DNA from: a bacterium
Lineage (GTDB): Bacteria > Fidelibacterota > Marinisomatia > Marinisomatales > TCS55
DNA length: 64,000 nt
Assembly: GCA_004321715.1 (NCBI GenBank)
Contig: SGYN01000001.1
Coordinates: 1 to 64,000 of the forward strand
Direction of reading: 5' to 3'
Shown here: piece after piece, positions 6,021-16,094 of the stretch
Layout: each line of letters starts with the position of its first letter
Numbering within the stretch: the stretch's first letter is position 1
Notes under the pieces: model-generated
The model's input: the letters and a program-made list of their open reading frames with translations, nothing else
What the model was told of the DNA's origin: nothing
The model's database searches: none
Translations under genes and position numbers: made by a program

Positions 6021-8489
6021 TTAATCATCATTGATCATTTCTAAATAAGTCTCATCAACCATGACTTCTCGTGCTTTACTTCCAGTAAATGAACCCACAA
6101 CACCTAACTGCTCCATTCGATCAATTAATCTTGCAGCTCTTGAGTATCCTACCTTCATACGGCGCTGAATCAATGAAATGGATCCCTGTTGGTGAATAAT
6201 CACTAGCTTTATTGCTTCATTTAATAACTCATCATCACCTTCAGCATTATCTCCTGAATCAGCATCAATCGTTGTTTGCTCTCTGACTGACTCAAGTACT
6301 AATTCTTCAGATTTAGGTTGTGATAATATATGATCCATAATTGCTTCTACTTCATTAATTGAAAGAAAGGCATTATGTAATCGAACAGGCTCAGAAGATC
6401 CTGAACCTAAATACAACATATCTCCTCTACCGATTAATTTCTCTGCACCTGGCATATCTAGAATAGTTCTTGAATCAATTTTGCTAGCAACTTGAAATGC
6501 AATTCTGGATGGAAAATTTGCTTTTATTAGTCCAGTAATTACATCTACAGAGGGTCGTTGCGTAGCAATAACTAAATGAATCCCCACGGCTCTTGCTAAT
6601 TGAGCGAGACGAGCAATAGGCTGTTCAACTTCTTTTGCATTTAACATCATTAAATCTGCTAATTCATCTACAACCACAACAATATATGGCATTATTTCTT
6701 CACTTGATGCGACTTTCTTTGCATTATATTCTTGAATGTTTCTGACTACTGCATCAGCAAGAGTATCGTATCTTCTGCTCATTTCTTTTTCAACCGCTCT
6801 CAGCGCTAGAGTAGCATTATCTGGCTTTGTCACAATAGATTCTTCGAAATCTTCCATTCCTAATAAGTGATACCCTTTTAATGATTTGTATAACGTCATT
6901 TCAACTTTTTTTGGATCAACAATGACAAACTTCAACTCTTCCGGCGTTGAATTATAAAGCAAGCTACATATTATAGTATTTAAGCAGACTGACTTACCAG
7001 ATCCTGTTGTACCAGCTATCAACAAATGAGGCATCTTAGCTAAATTTAATGTTGAAATTTCTCCAGAAGTCGTTTTCCCTATAGCCAAAGTAAGCTCCGC
7101 ATCTGATTCAGCGAATTTTTCTGAGTTTATAATCGATCTAAAAAATACGGTGTCAGGATCCTTATTTGGTATCTCTATACCAACAGAAGACTTACCAGGT
7201 ATTGGAGCAATGACCCTAACGCGACTTGCCTCCATTACTCTAGCTAAATCATCTGAAAGCTGGACAAATTTATTAACTCTGACTCCTTCTGCAGGCTCAA
7301 CTTCAAATAAAGTGATAACTGGCCCAGGGCTTACATTAACCACTTTACCAACTACTCCAAAAGTTTCTAAGCTTTGTGTTAGAAAGTTTGCGCGATCAAC
7401 TAATTCATCTTTTGACATTCCTTCTTGAATTTTTATTGGCATCTCTAATAAATCGCTACTTGGAAGCTGATATTTTCTTTTTGGCGCTTTTCTCTCTTGC
7501 AACTCATCAATATTTACTTCTTCTTCCTTAACAACTTCGCCAACTTCAATATTTTTATCTGAAGATATTTCACTCGTCTGTCCTTGTTCTTCTATCTTAT
7601 CAAATTCAGATTCTAACTTTTGATTAGATGCGTTTTCCGATAAACTATTATCAACATCTTCTACAACTGTACCTCCATCAACATCTTCTACAACTGTACC
7701 TCCATCAACATCTTCTACAACTGTACCTCCATCAACATCTTCTACAACCTTATTTTCATCATTTGATCTGTTTTCATTCTTTAAATCATCAATTTTTTCA
7801 TCATCAGTATTTTTACCTTCATGTTTATTGTTTGATACTGAATGATAATTTTCTTCTTTTTGCTTTTCTTCAATTTTTTTAATTAAATCTTTTGTATGAA
7901 GTCTTTTTTCCTTTTCAGTCTTTTTTTCAATTGAAGTTATTTTTCGATCTTCACTCTTTTTCTTGATAAGATTAATTACAGACTCAAATGGGACATAAAA
8001 ACTCCAAGAGAAATATCCTCTTATTAAAATCAACCAACTCGTTAATAATATAACTATCGTCCCTATAATACCAAAAAAACTTGCTAGAAGATTCGCTATA
8101 TTGCCTCCTATTAGCCCACTATAATTAAAATCAATTTCAGAGTTAGAAAATGTATTAATTTCTAATAATCCTAGGCTGATTGATATTAAAATCATAGCAC
8201 AAAGTAGATATGCACTTATCCTTTTTAGAGAAGATCTATCTTTATTACTAAAAAACCACCATCCCCAAATCATTCCTAAAATAGGTAAAAAGAAAGAACT
8301 ATAACCAAATGAAAACTTTATAAAAAAATAAGCAATAAAGACGCCTAAAATACCCATCGGATTCTCCACTAGTACATTTGGAGAGATCCCTGGATCTTCA
8401 AATGAATTATATCCTAACATGCTCACAACTACTAAAAAAGAAATTGCAATACTCAGAATTCCTAATATTTCAAGTTTTCTTTCTTTCAT
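6021..8489 (-). CDS. ftsK: DNA translocase FtsK/SpoIIIE
   Basis: An 822-residue hexameric ATP-driven motor that pumps chromosomal DNA at the division septum and aids dimer resolution. Residues about 1-175 hold four transmembrane segments. Residues about 180-350 form a charged, low-complexity linker that includes a 27-nt tandem repeat encoding VVEDVDGGT. The motor domain has Walker A GTTGSGKS (near residue 493) and Walker B VVVVDELADLMM (near 606). The C-terminal gamma winged-helix domain reads LVIIHQQGSISLIQRRMKVGYSRAARLIDRMEQLGVVG and would read KOPS-like polarity signals. It starts at an ATG 10 bases after gcvT and is followed by the lolA-like gene. Confidence 0.97.
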   Translation of the reverse strand: MKERKLEILGILSIAISFLVVVSMLGYNSFEDPGISPNVLVENPMGILGVFIAYFFIKFSFGYSSFFLPILGMIWGWWFFSNKDRSSLKRISAYLLCAMILISISLGLLEINTFSNSEIDFNYSGLIGGNIANLLASFFGIIGTIVILLTSWLILIRGYFSWSFYVPFESVINLIKKKSEDRKITSIEKKTEKEKRLHTKDLIKKIEEKQKEENYHSVSNNKHEGKNTDDEKIDDLKNENRSNDENKVVEDVDGGTVVEDVDGGTVVEDVDGGTVVEDVDNSLSENASNQKLESEFDKIEEQGQTSEISSDKNIEVGEVVKEEEVNIDELQERKAPKRKYQLPSSDLLEMPIKIQEGMSKDELVDRANFLTQSLETFGVVGKVVNVSPGPVITLFEVEPAEGVRVNKFVQLSDDLARVMEASRVRVIAPIPGKSSVGIEIPNKDPDTVFFRSIINSEKFAESDAELTLAIGKTTSGEISTLNLAKMPHLLIAGTTGSGKSVCLNTIICSLLYNSTPEELKFVIVDPKKVEMTLYKSLKGYHLLGMEDFEESIVTKPDNATLALRAVEKEMSRRYDTLADAVVRNIQEYNAKKVASSEEIMPYIVVVVDELADLMMLNAKEVEQPIARLAQLARAVGIHLVIATQRPSVDVITGLIKANFPSRIAFQVASKIDSRTILDMPGAEKLIGRGDMLYLGSGSSEPVRLHNAFLSINEVEAIMDHILSQPKSEELVLESVREQTTIDADSGDNAEGDDELLNEAIKLVIIHQQGSISLIQRRMKVGYSRAARLIDRMEQLGVVGSFTGSKAREVMVDETYLEMINDD
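7650..7748. repeat. 27-bp tandem repeat inside ftsK (3.7 copies)
   Basis: Three identical 27-bp units (7650-7676, 7677-7703, 7704-7730) and an 18-bp partial fourth unit (7731-7748) lie within the linker region of ftsK. On the coding strand each unit encodes VVEDVDGGT and the frame is kept. The units are identical at every base, including silent positions, which points to recent slippage or unequal crossing over. Confidence 0.95.
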
Positions 8490-8499
8490 TCAATATATC

Positions 8500-9591
8500 C
8501 TAAATATTATTATTTACCGTTCCATTTTTGTAGAATGGAGGAGTCACAATAACCGCTAACTTTTCTCTTGACCTAATATCTATAAAAATCTTAGTTCCGG
8601 CAGCAGAATAACGCGCATCTATATATCCAATACCAATTCCTTTATCCAAACTAGGTGATTGCGTCCCACTAGTTACTTTACCAACAATATTTCCATCGAT
8701 AATTATATCATAATTATGACGAGGAACAGCTCTCTCTAACATTTCAAATGATATACGTTTTTTATGGTTCTCATTCTTCTCAAGTAATAAAGCATCTCTT
8801 CCAATAAAATGACCCTTGTTAAAACTTGTAATCCAGCCTAAACCAGCCTCTATTGGATTTATAGATCTACTTATATCCATACCATATAATGCGTAGTTCA
8901 TTTCTAGGCGCAACGTATCTCTTGCCCCCAAGCCAACAGGTGTAACTTTTAATTTTTCGTATTTAAAAATTTCTTCCCATAAAATAACAATTGACTCACT
9001 ATTACCATATATTTCAAAACCAAGTTCACCTGTATAACCAGTTCTAGAAACAATCAAAAAATCATTATTATATTTTAGTTGTGTGAAATTGTAATACTTT
9101 AATTGATTAATATTAAAATCTAATATATCATTTAACATGATAGCTGAATTTGGTCCCTGAACTGCAATTAAATGTAATTTATCACTAATGTCCTCTAAAT
9201 CGACATCTTCTTTTAAATTCTCTAACAGCCAATTATAATCATCTTTTATATTTGCAGCATTAACTACCATCATAAAATATTCTTCAAAACGATATAAAAT
9301 TATATCATCAATAATACCACCATCTTTCTGACATAGAGCAGAGTATTGTGCTTGCCCTACAGAAATCTTTTTTACATCATTTATAGTTATAAATTGAAGA
9401 AAATTTTCTGCTCCAGGACCAGAAACCTTAAACTCTCCCATATGGCTAACATCAAAAACACCTATCATATTTCTAACAGCATTATGTTCATCAATTATAC
9501 TACTATAGGATATAGGCATCGAGTATCCTGCAAAAGAAACCATTTTAGCATTTAATAAAAGATGTTTATCGTATAAAGCAGTGTACTTCAA
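8500..9591 (-). CDS. gcvT: Aminomethyltransferase (glycine cleavage T protein)
   Basis: A 363-residue folate-dependent enzyme that transfers the methylene group from the H-protein-bound aminomethyl intermediate to tetrahydrofolate, releasing ammonia. It shows LYDKHLLLNAKMVSFAGYSMPI at the N-terminus, GVFDVSHMGEF, SRTGYTGELGFEIY, GLGARDTLRLEMNYALYG and the C-terminal SPSLDKGIGIGYI. The length is normal. The start codon is TTG; no ATG lies upstream of the conserved N-terminus. The gcvH and gcvP partners are not in this window and no glycine riboswitch was seen upstream. It is embedded between ruvA and ftsK, so it is probably constitutively expressed with them. Confidence 0.95.
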   Translation of the reverse strand: MKYTALYDKHLLLNAKMVSFAGYSMPISYSSIIDEHNAVRNMIGVFDVSHMGEFKVSGPGAENFLQFITINDVKKISVGQAQYSALCQKDGGIIDDIILYRFEEYFMMVVNAANIKDDYNWLLENLKEDVDLEDISDKLHLIAVQGPNSAIMLNDILDFNINQLKYYNFTQLKYNNDFLIVSRTGYTGELGFEIYGNSESIVILWEEIFKYEKLKVTPVGLGARDTLRLEMNYALYGMDISRSINPIEAGLGWITSFNKGHFIGRDALLLEKNENHKKRISFEMLERAVPRHNYDIIIDGNIVGKVTSGTQSPSLDKGIGIGYIDARYSAAGTKIFIDIRSREKLAVIVTPPFYKNGTVNNNI

Positions 9592-9609
9592 TTTAAAACT
9601 CCATACATG

Positions 9610-10206
9610 TTATAATTGATTTAATGTCATCTTGATTATTTTTTCAAGATCATCTTTAAAAATATCTTTTGTTGCAATCTTTGAAACAGCTTTATCTATT
9701 AAAGCCCTATTATATCCTAGAGATAATAGAACTTTAACCACATCATCAATTACACTTTGCTCTTCAGAATCTAATTGGAAACCTAGATCAATAGAATCAG
9801 CAGTATCAATAAATTTATCTTTTAATTCTACTATAATCCTTTTTGCTGTTTTCGATCCTATACCAGGGATTGAAGTCAACGAACCAATATCACCGTTAAT
9901 TATATTTTTCTTAAAAATATTTGGGCTCGTACCAGATAAAATATTTAAAGCAGATTTAGGTCCTATTCCATTAACAGATGTCAATTGCTTAAATAACAAC
10001 CTCTCGCTTTCATCAAAAAAACCAAATAATTCCATAATATCTTCACGAACATTAAAATAGGTTAACAACTCAATTGTAGAATTAATATCTCCTAATTTTT
10101 CATAGGTAGATAGCGTTATATGAACAGCTATTCTAATTCCCCCAACATCTATTATAACTGTAGTTGGTTTTTTTTTATTAAGTTTACCTTTAATGGATTC
10201 AATCAT
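9610..10206 (-). CDS. ruvA: Holliday junction branch migration protein RuvA
   Basis: A 198-residue protein that binds Holliday junctions as a tetramer and recruits the RuvB motor. It has the N-terminal OB fold (MIESIKGKLNKKKPTTVIID; VGGIRIAVHI), two helix-hairpin-helix motifs (VNGIGPKSALNIL and IPGIGSKTAKRIIVELKDK) and the C-terminal RuvB-binding helix bundle. The length matches the family. It starts at an ATG 6 bases after ruvC, in the common order yebC-ruvC-ruvA. No ruvB is seen in the window. Confidence 0.97.
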   Translation of the reverse strand: MIESIKGKLNKKKPTTVIIDVGGIRIAVHITLSTYEKLGDINSTIELLTYFNVREDIMELFGFFDESERLLFKQLTSVNGIGPKSALNILSGTSPNIFKKNIINGDIGSLTSIPGIGSKTAKRIIVELKDKFIDTADSIDLGFQLDSEEQSVIDDVVKVLLSLGYNRALIDKAVSKIATKDIFKDDLEKIIKMTLNQL

Positions 10207-10212
10207 AATTAA

Positions 10213-10686
10213 TTATATAGAGTTTTGATTTAAATAACACAATCCTATTGCAAGCGCATCTGAAGCATCAAGCGGGGTTGGTAATTTATCTAAGTGCAAT
10301 ATGTTTTTTACCATATATTGCACTTGTTCTTTACTTGCATTACCATTTCCAACAACTGACTTTTTAATTTTTTTAGGAGAAAATTCAATACATGAAACAT
10401 TTGCACAATACCCTGCAAGAATAATTGATCCTCTTGCCTGCCCTAATAGCATAGCGGACTTAAAATTCTTAGAATAAAATGTATCTTCAACCGCAAGCAT
10501 ATTAGGTTTATATTTATCTAATAATGAAGATATTTCGTCATACAGGTATCCTAATCTATCAGAAAGACTCATGGTCTTTGGGGGTTTTACCGTACCATAG
10601 CTATGGGCAATAATATTATTATTCTTTTTATCAATAATACCAAAACCCGTTACAACGATTCCTGGATCAACACCTATGACGCGCAT
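10213..10686 (-). CDS. ruvC: Crossover junction endodeoxyribonuclease RuvC
   Basis: A 157-residue resolvase that cleaves Holliday junctions as a dimer. The four catalytic acids are present: D7 (VIGVDPG), E67 (AVEDTF), D140 and D143 (LDASDALAI). Conserved elements NFKSAMLLGQARG and SPKKIKKSVVGNGNASKEQV are intact. It starts at an ATG 2 bases after the yebC stop and is followed by ruvA, so junction processing genes are co-expressed. Confidence 0.97.
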   Translation of the reverse strand: MRVIGVDPGIVVTGFGIIDKKNNNIIAHSYGTVKPPKTMSLSDRLGYLYDEISSLLDKYKPNMLAVEDTFYSKNFKSAMLLGQARGSIILAGYCANVSCIEFSPKKIKKSVVGNGNASKEQVQYMVKNILHLDKLPTPLDASDALAIGLCYLNQNSI

Positions 10687-10688
10687 TA

Positions 10689-11414
10689 TTAATCTTCAAA
10701 ATCAAGGTTAGTATAGACAGACTTAATATCTTCATGATCTTCAATGGATTCTAAAAGCATAATAGCTTTCTCTGATTTATCTTTATCAATTTTATGTAAA
10801 TTCTTAGGTATCATTTCCACTTTGGCTGAATCTACTTTACAACCATTATCTTCAAGGTTCTTTCTAACATTCATCATTTCTAATGGATCTGTCTTAACTA
10901 TAAAATTATCTTCATCTCCATCAAAATCCTCTGCTCCAGCATTAATTGAATCTTCAAATAGATTATCTTCATCTTGTTCAGATTTAGAAATTATTATTTG
11001 ACCTTTCTTATCAAACATCCAAGATACACTACCATTCTCTCCAAGATTACCCCCATATTTTGTTATAAGATGTCTGATTTCTGCAACTGTTCTATTTTTA
11101 TTATCTGTTACCACTTCCATAAATATAGCCACACCCCCTGGACCGAACCCTTCATAAGTACATTCCTCATACGTCACACCAGGAAGCTCTCCAGTTCCCT
11201 TCATTATAGCTCTTTTAATGTTATCCTGGGGCATATTCGCATCTCGGGCACTACTCACTGCTTGGCGCAATCTAGGATTAGAATTAATATCACTTCCTGC
11301 CTCTCTTGCAGCAATGGTTATTTCTTTAATTAAAGTTGTAAACACCTTACCACGCTTTGCATCAACAACAGCTTTTTTACGTTTTATTGTAGACCATTTA
11401 CTATGACCAGACAT
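10689..11414 (-). CDS. yebC: YebC/PmpR-family regulatory or translation-associated protein
   Basis: A 241-residue member of the YebC (TACO1) family, with the signature N-terminus MSGHSKWSTIKRKKAVVDAKRGKVF, the central NMPQDNIKRAIMKGTGE and YEGFGPGGVAIFMEVVTDNKNRT, and the C-terminal KVEMIPKN. Family members have been described as transcription regulators and, more recently, as ribosome-associated factors that ease translation of difficult sequences; the sequence alone does not decide between these. It lies directly before ruvC, a conserved arrangement, and 15 bases after smc. Confidence 0.95.
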   Translation of the reverse strand: MSGHSKWSTIKRKKAVVDAKRGKVFTTLIKEITIAAREAGSDINSNPRLRQAVSSARDANMPQDNIKRAIMKGTGELPGVTYEECTYEGFGPGGVAIFMEVVTDNKNRTVAEIRHLITKYGGNLGENGSVSWMFDKKGQIIISKSEQDEDNLFEDSINAGAEDFDGDEDNFIVKTDPLEMMNVRKNLEDNGCKVDSAKVEMIPKNLHKIDKDKSEKAIMLLESIEDHEDIKSVYTNLDFED

Positions 11415-11429
11415 ATAAAATATTGATCC

Positions 11430-14400
11430 TCAGTCTAGTTTTGCTGAAACAAGTTGAGATACACCTTTTTTCTCCATTGTAACTCCATAAAGATAATTAG
11501 CAGATTCCATGGTTAATTTATTGTGAGTAACAACAATAAATTGTGTATCATTTGAGAAACTATTCAAAACTCTAGTGAATTTTCTAATATTTACATCGTC
11601 TAATGGAGCATCGACTTCATCGAGTATGCAATAAGGACTGGGCTTGACTTGATATATAGAAAACAATAATGCAATAGCTGTAAGAGCTTTTTCACCGGCT
11701 GATAACTGACGAAGAGATTGATTACGTTTTCCAGGAGGTTGAGCATGAATTCCAATATTTGCCTCTAAGGGATCTGGATCTCCTTCTAATCTTAAAGAAC
11801 CACGTCCTCCCTCAAAAAACATAGTAAATAATTTTTCAAAATTTTTGCCAATATCATCAAATGTATTTTGAAATTTCTCTCTTGCCACCTTATCAATTTC
11901 CTGTATTGTATCTAATAAGTTTTTCTCGGCTTTTATTAAATCATCTCTTTGTTCTGTTAACATTAATAATCGCTCATTTTCTTCTTCATGTTCAACTTTA
12001 ACAACCATATTAATTGGCCCAATATTTTCAATGCTTTTTTCAATCCTCTCAATTCCAATATTTAATTCATTTTCAGTTTGATCTACAATCATTTCATTAG
12101 GAATTTTTACGCTATAGCTATCAAAAATACGTTCTGAAACAAAATTTACACGCTGATCTAAATCTGCGACTTTTAATTCACAATTTTTTAATTCTTCCAT
12201 TAAAGATTCTCTATTTTTTTGCTCAGATCTAATTTGAGCCTGCATCTCTTCAATTATTACATATGAATCATTTGTCGCCTCTTGCTTTAAACTGAGAACA
12301 GATTCTTGCTTGCTAACAACGCTATTAATATCAGTTAATTTTTTCTCAGCAACAGAAATCAATCTTTTTAAATTCTTTTCACTTTCCTTAATATCTTTTA
12401 TCTCTCTTATAATTTCAGATTTTCTACTTATAAATTCCTGAATACTATCTTTTGCAGTAGATTCTTGAAAGATTATATTTTCTCGTTGGCCTTCAAGATT
12501 CAAATGGTTTATTCTAGCATCCTGTAGATGCTGATGTAAATTATCTCTAGTAGACTGAATTTTTGATAATTCTGAATTTGTTTTCATTATCTTTTTCAAA
12601 TATTTTTCTAGACCTCTATCATCTTTCAGAATTTCTATTTTTAAGGATTTTTTCAAAATTGTTTGACTTTTAACATCTTTTTGATTTTGAGAAATAATTG
12701 CATCTGATCCTGCAATAGACTCTGATAGCGTTGATTTTTGCATTTCTAATCCATCTAATAAATCATTAACACCCATAAGATCTTTTGATAGACCCATCAA
12801 ATCAACTTGATATTTTTTAACATATTTTTCTTTATTTGTTATTGCTTCACAAACTTTAATTAACTGTTTATCGAGCTTATGAAATAATAAATTTTCAGTT
12901 TTAATCTTTTCCTTAATTGAGGACAACTTCTTTTTTCTACCAATCAATCCCAAACTCTTCTTACTGGAACTACGATCAATAATCATTCCTTTTATTAATA
13001 AAGCACCATCTTGATCAATGACGTCATATCCTTTAAGGTTTTTATCTGACATCGCAACCTTCATATCCTTCACTATAATAATATTTCCCAAAAGAAAATC
13101 TAATAATGATTTATACTTGGGTGATACCTTGACTAAATCAACAGCGCGACCAATAATATTTTTATTGGATTTAATTGATTTATTAACATATTTAACTGAA
13201 GGAAGACTGTCAAGAGGGATAATCATAATTCTCCCTGAATTACGATTGCGAGCTATTTCCAGAATATTAATAGCATCCTTTTTGTTTTTTACAACAATAC
13301 ATTTTGCATAATCTCCAAGGGCTATCTCTATTGAAGAAGAAATAGATTGATCAACATTTAGAACATCACCTACAGTTCCCAAAATATCCTTGAAAATATT
13401 TTTATTACTTAAAACATCTCTTACGCCTTTTGGGTAACCCTCAGCTGCATTAACTAATTCCTCATAAAAAGCATTTTTTGAATCAAGGGCATCTAAGGAT
13501 GATAATGTTTTATTTTTATTTACATCTATGTTATATTTTTCTTTTTCTAATTTATTTAACTCGTCACTATTTATATTTAAGTTAATTTTATTTTTATCAA
13601 TTTTTTTAAGAGTAGCTTTCTTTTTTAATTGATATTTGCGCAAATCTTTTAAAATACTATCTAATTCTATCCGTTTCTCACTTACCTTATTGTTTAATTC
13701 TAATGTATTATTTCTCTTTTCATTAATTATTACTCCAGCTGTGTCATACATCGATTTCTTATCAGATAATTTCTTCTGTAATTCCCAACGCTTATCTTGC
13801 ATAATATCTAAATCCGATATTATATTTTTTAATTGATCATCTTTACTATTAAACTCAATCTGCTTTTGTTTGAATTGATTTAAACAAGAATCAATTTTTG
13901 GCTTCAAGCTATTAATTGATTTACGATAATCTACCAGATGATTATTAAGCTGTTTTGATTTCTGGTTATTTTTTTTCTCTTCCAATAGCAGTCGATCTAA
14001 AGAGGCCTGCGCAGATCGAGATTGTTCTTTCCAGATAATAATATCACTTTGCAATGATTCTCTGCTATTATTATAATCATTTAATTGCTTTCTATATCTT
14101 TCAAGCTCGTCCTGCTGACTTTTAAATACAGACTGAAATGATATTAGTTTTTTTTCTACTTCAGATTCTTCTGTCTGATTTGAATCTCTTAAATGATTCA
14201 ACTCTGCAATTCGAGTGTTTAACGGATGTAAATCTGATTTATAAGCATGCGTCTGTATGAAAGCTAACTCGATCTCTTTTGTTTTTAAATCATCTAGTAA
14301 TTTTGAGTGACGTTCAAAACGTTTTAATTGCAAAGAAAGAGATTTTACTTTTGCCTCTACTTCTAATATAAGATCATTTACCCTATGCAAATCTGAGCGG

Positions 14401-14951
14401 GTAGATTCGAATTTTTTTAAGGTAGACCTTTTTTGCATCTTGTATTTATTTATACCTGATGCTTCCTCAAACATTCTTCTTCTATCATCGCCAGTTTCAG
14501 ACAAAATCTGTTCAATCATTTTTAATTCAATCACTGAATAGGCATCTGAACCCATTCCCGTATCTATAAATAATTCATGTATATCTTTTAACCTACATGG
14601 AGTGCGGTTCATAAAATATTCGCTTTCACCGCTTCTATACAACCGTCTTCCTATTTCTATATCATTATACTCCAATGGGAGTTTCCCTTTATTATTATGT
14701 ACAGTTAACGATACCTCACAAACACTTAAGGGTTTTACATTTTTTGCACCATTGAAAATAATATCCTCCATCTTTCCGCTTCTGAGAATACTATACTTTT
14801 GCTCTCCAAGTACCCAGCGAATAGCATCTACAATATTTGTTTTACCGCAACCATTGGGCCCTACAATTGCCGTGATTCCTTCACCAAAATGGACAACGTC
14901 CTTTTTTGCAAAGGACTTGAAACCATGCATTGTTAATTCTGATATATACAT
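11430..14951 (-). CDS. smc: Chromosome partition protein SMC
   Basis: A 1173-residue condensin ATPase that organises and segregates the chromosome with ScpA and ScpB. Walker A is GPNGCGKTN (31-39). Long coiled coils flank a hinge near residues 505-640. The C-terminal head carries the ABC signature LSAGEK (near 1084; most relatives have LSGGEK) and Walker B/D-loop LDEVDAPLDD. The length is typical. A 66-base spacer precedes it, the longest junction in this part of the operon except where the small 18524-18700 gene was placed, and a weak AT-rich promoter there is possible. scpA and scpB are not in the window. Confidence 0.97.
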   Translation of the reverse strand: MYISELTMHGFKSFAKKDVVHFGEGITAIVGPNGCGKTNIVDAIRWVLGEQKYSILRSGKMEDIIFNGAKNVKPLSVCEVSLTVHNNKGKLPLEYNDIEIGRRLYRSGESEYFMNRTPCRLKDIHELFIDTGMGSDAYSVIELKMIEQILSETGDDRRRMFEEASGINKYKMQKRSTLKKFESTRSDLHRVNDLILEVEAKVKSLSLQLKRFERHSKLLDDLKTKEIELAFIQTHAYKSDLHPLNTRIAELNHLRDSNQTEESEVEKKLISFQSVFKSQQDELERYRKQLNDYNNSRESLQSDIIIWKEQSRSAQASLDRLLLEEKKNNQKSKQLNNHLVDYRKSINSLKPKIDSCLNQFKQKQIEFNSKDDQLKNIISDLDIMQDKRWELQKKLSDKKSMYDTAGVIINEKRNNTLELNNKVSEKRIELDSILKDLRKYQLKKKATLKKIDKNKINLNINSDELNKLEKEKYNIDVNKNKTLSSLDALDSKNAFYEELVNAAEGYPKGVRDVLSNKNIFKDILGTVGDVLNVDQSISSSIEIALGDYAKCIVVKNKKDAINILEIARNRNSGRIMIIPLDSLPSVKYVNKSIKSNKNIIGRAVDLVKVSPKYKSLLDFLLGNIIIVKDMKVAMSDKNLKGYDVIDQDGALLIKGMIIDRSSSKKSLGLIGRKKKLSSIKEKIKTENLLFHKLDKQLIKVCEAITNKEKYVKKYQVDLMGLSKDLMGVNDLLDGLEMQKSTLSESIAGSDAIISQNQKDVKSQTILKKSLKIEILKDDRGLEKYLKKIMKTNSELSKIQSTRDNLHQHLQDARINHLNLEGQRENIIFQESTAKDSIQEFISRKSEIIREIKDIKESEKNLKRLISVAEKKLTDINSVVSKQESVLSLKQEATNDSYVIIEEMQAQIRSEQKNRESLMEELKNCELKVADLDQRVNFVSERIFDSYSVKIPNEMIVDQTENELNIGIERIEKSIENIGPINMVVKVEHEEENERLLMLTEQRDDLIKAEKNLLDTIQEIDKVAREKFQNTFDDIGKNFEKLFTMFFEGGRGSLRLEGDPDPLEANIGIHAQPPGKRNQSLRQLSAGEKALTAIALLFSIYQVKPSPYCILDEVDAPLDDVNIRKFTRVLNSFSNDTQFIVVTHNKLTMESANYLYGVTMEKKGVSQLVSAKLD

Positions 14952-15017
14952 TCCGAGGTATTGTGGGATATAATTTTAATCAAAATCCCTCGTGAAAACT
15001 ATTATTTTAAATAAAAT

Positions 15018-15362
15018 TTATCCTGGGGGCCAACTTAATTTCCTTCCCCCTAATAAATGAAGATGAATGTGAAAAACAGTTTGTCCTCCATCTTTATTGC
15101 AATTAAATACCATCCTAAATCCACTATTATTTATATTTTCAATCTTAGCTAATTGCTTAGCAATTAAAAACATTTCCCCTATTAAAGTAGAATCATCAGG
15201 TTTTAAATCATTAATCGTAGTTATATGCTTTTTAGGAATAATAAGAATATGTGTTGGCGCCTGAGGATTAATATCTCTAAATGCTATAATTGAATCATTT
15301 TCAATTAATTTTTCACAAGGAATATCATTATTAACTATATTGCAAAAAATACAATCATTCAT
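15018..15362 (-). CDS. HIT-family (histidine triad) nucleotide-binding protein
   Basis: A 114-residue HIT protein close to the HinT branch, which hydrolyses purine nucleoside phosphoramidates. The triad is HIHLHLL (H98, H100, H102). The N-terminal CIFC (C4, C7) is a zinc-site element common in bacterial members. ILIIPKKH and NCNKDGGQTVFH are conserved. It begins with ATG, 3 bases after the rsmE stop. The physiological substrate is not predictable. Confidence 0.93.
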   Translation of the reverse strand: MNDCIFCNIVNNDIPCEKLIENDSIIAFRDINPQAPTHILIIPKKHITTINDLKPDDSTLIGEMFLIAKQLAKIENINNSGFRMVFNCNKDGGQTVFHIHLHLLGGRKLSWPPG

Positions 15363-15365
15363 CTT

Positions 15366-16091
15366 TTATTCTCCAGTTATTAGCTGATTAATAATTGATA
15401 TAGAAGATACGACTGCACTTTCTGTCCTTAAGCGACGATTACCTAGTGATATAAAGATTGAATTATAATTATTAAGTAAAGAAACCTCCCCTTCACTAAA
15501 ACCACCTTCAGGGCCAATAACTAAACTCAGTTTATCACAACCAAATGGAAGAAAATCTTTCAAACTTATAATATTTATATCAGAATTTTGTGAAAATGCA
15601 ATAATAGGCATATCAATTTTTCTTTCAAGCCATTCGGAAAAAGATTGAGGTTCATAGATCTTTGGAATTATTGAGCGAGCACATTGTTTGGCTGATGACT
15701 TTGTAATTGATTTAAATCTTTCGATATTAAATGAACGTTTAACAGACCTATCCATCTGAAGTGGAAAAATATTAGAAACACCAAACTCAGTTGACTTTTC
15801 AACTGCCCATTGCATTCTTGATGGTTTAATAATTCCAAAAGCAAGATTAATTTTACATACGGGCTCACCAAATCCTGGCAATACATCAGTTATTTTACCA
15901 GAAACCTTATCTTTTGTTATTTGCTCAATAGTAGCATGATACGCAGTACCATTCCCATCAATTAAATAGATATTTTCATTAATTTTTAATCTTAGCACAC
16001 TTGAGATATGATGAGATTCAGTTTTGTCTAAATAAAAATACTTATTATCAATATTATTTGGGTTTACAAAAAAAGAACGAAAATTAGACAA
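15366..16091 (-). CDS. rsmE: 16S rRNA (uracil-1498-N3)-methyltransferase
   Basis: A 241-residue SPOUT-fold methyltransferase that methylates N3 of U1498 in 16S rRNA. It has the N-terminal PUA-like part (RSFFVNPNNI; ESHHISSVLRLK) and the C-terminal knot with VIGPEGGFSEGEVSLL and LGNRRLRTESAVVSSI. The length matches the family. The start is TTG with no nearby ATG. It is packed 3 bases from the preceding outer membrane protein gene and 3 bases from the HIT gene. Confidence 0.95.
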   Translation of the reverse strand: MSNFRSFFVNPNNIDNKYFYLDKTESHHISSVLRLKINENIYLIDGNGTAYHATIEQITKDKVSGKITDVLPGFGEPVCKINLAFGIIKPSRMQWAVEKSTEFGVSNIFPLQMDRSVKRSFNIERFKSITKSSAKQCARSIIPKIYEPQSFSEWLERKIDMPIIAFSQNSDINIISLKDFLPFGCDKLSLVIGPEGGFSEGEVSLLNNYNSIFISLGNRRLRTESAVVSSISIINQLITGE

Positions 16092-16094
16092 AGA

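Noticed and set aside
7628-7882. Plus-strand reading frame with a repeated HLLQLYLHQ pattern
   Set aside because: It is the antisense of the ftsK linker repeat. The periodicity comes from the 27-bp DNA repeat, and the ftsK frame is clearly the real one.
9592-9609. Glycine riboswitch upstream of gcvT
   Set aside because: The gap to ruvA is only 18 bases, leaving no room for the aptamer.
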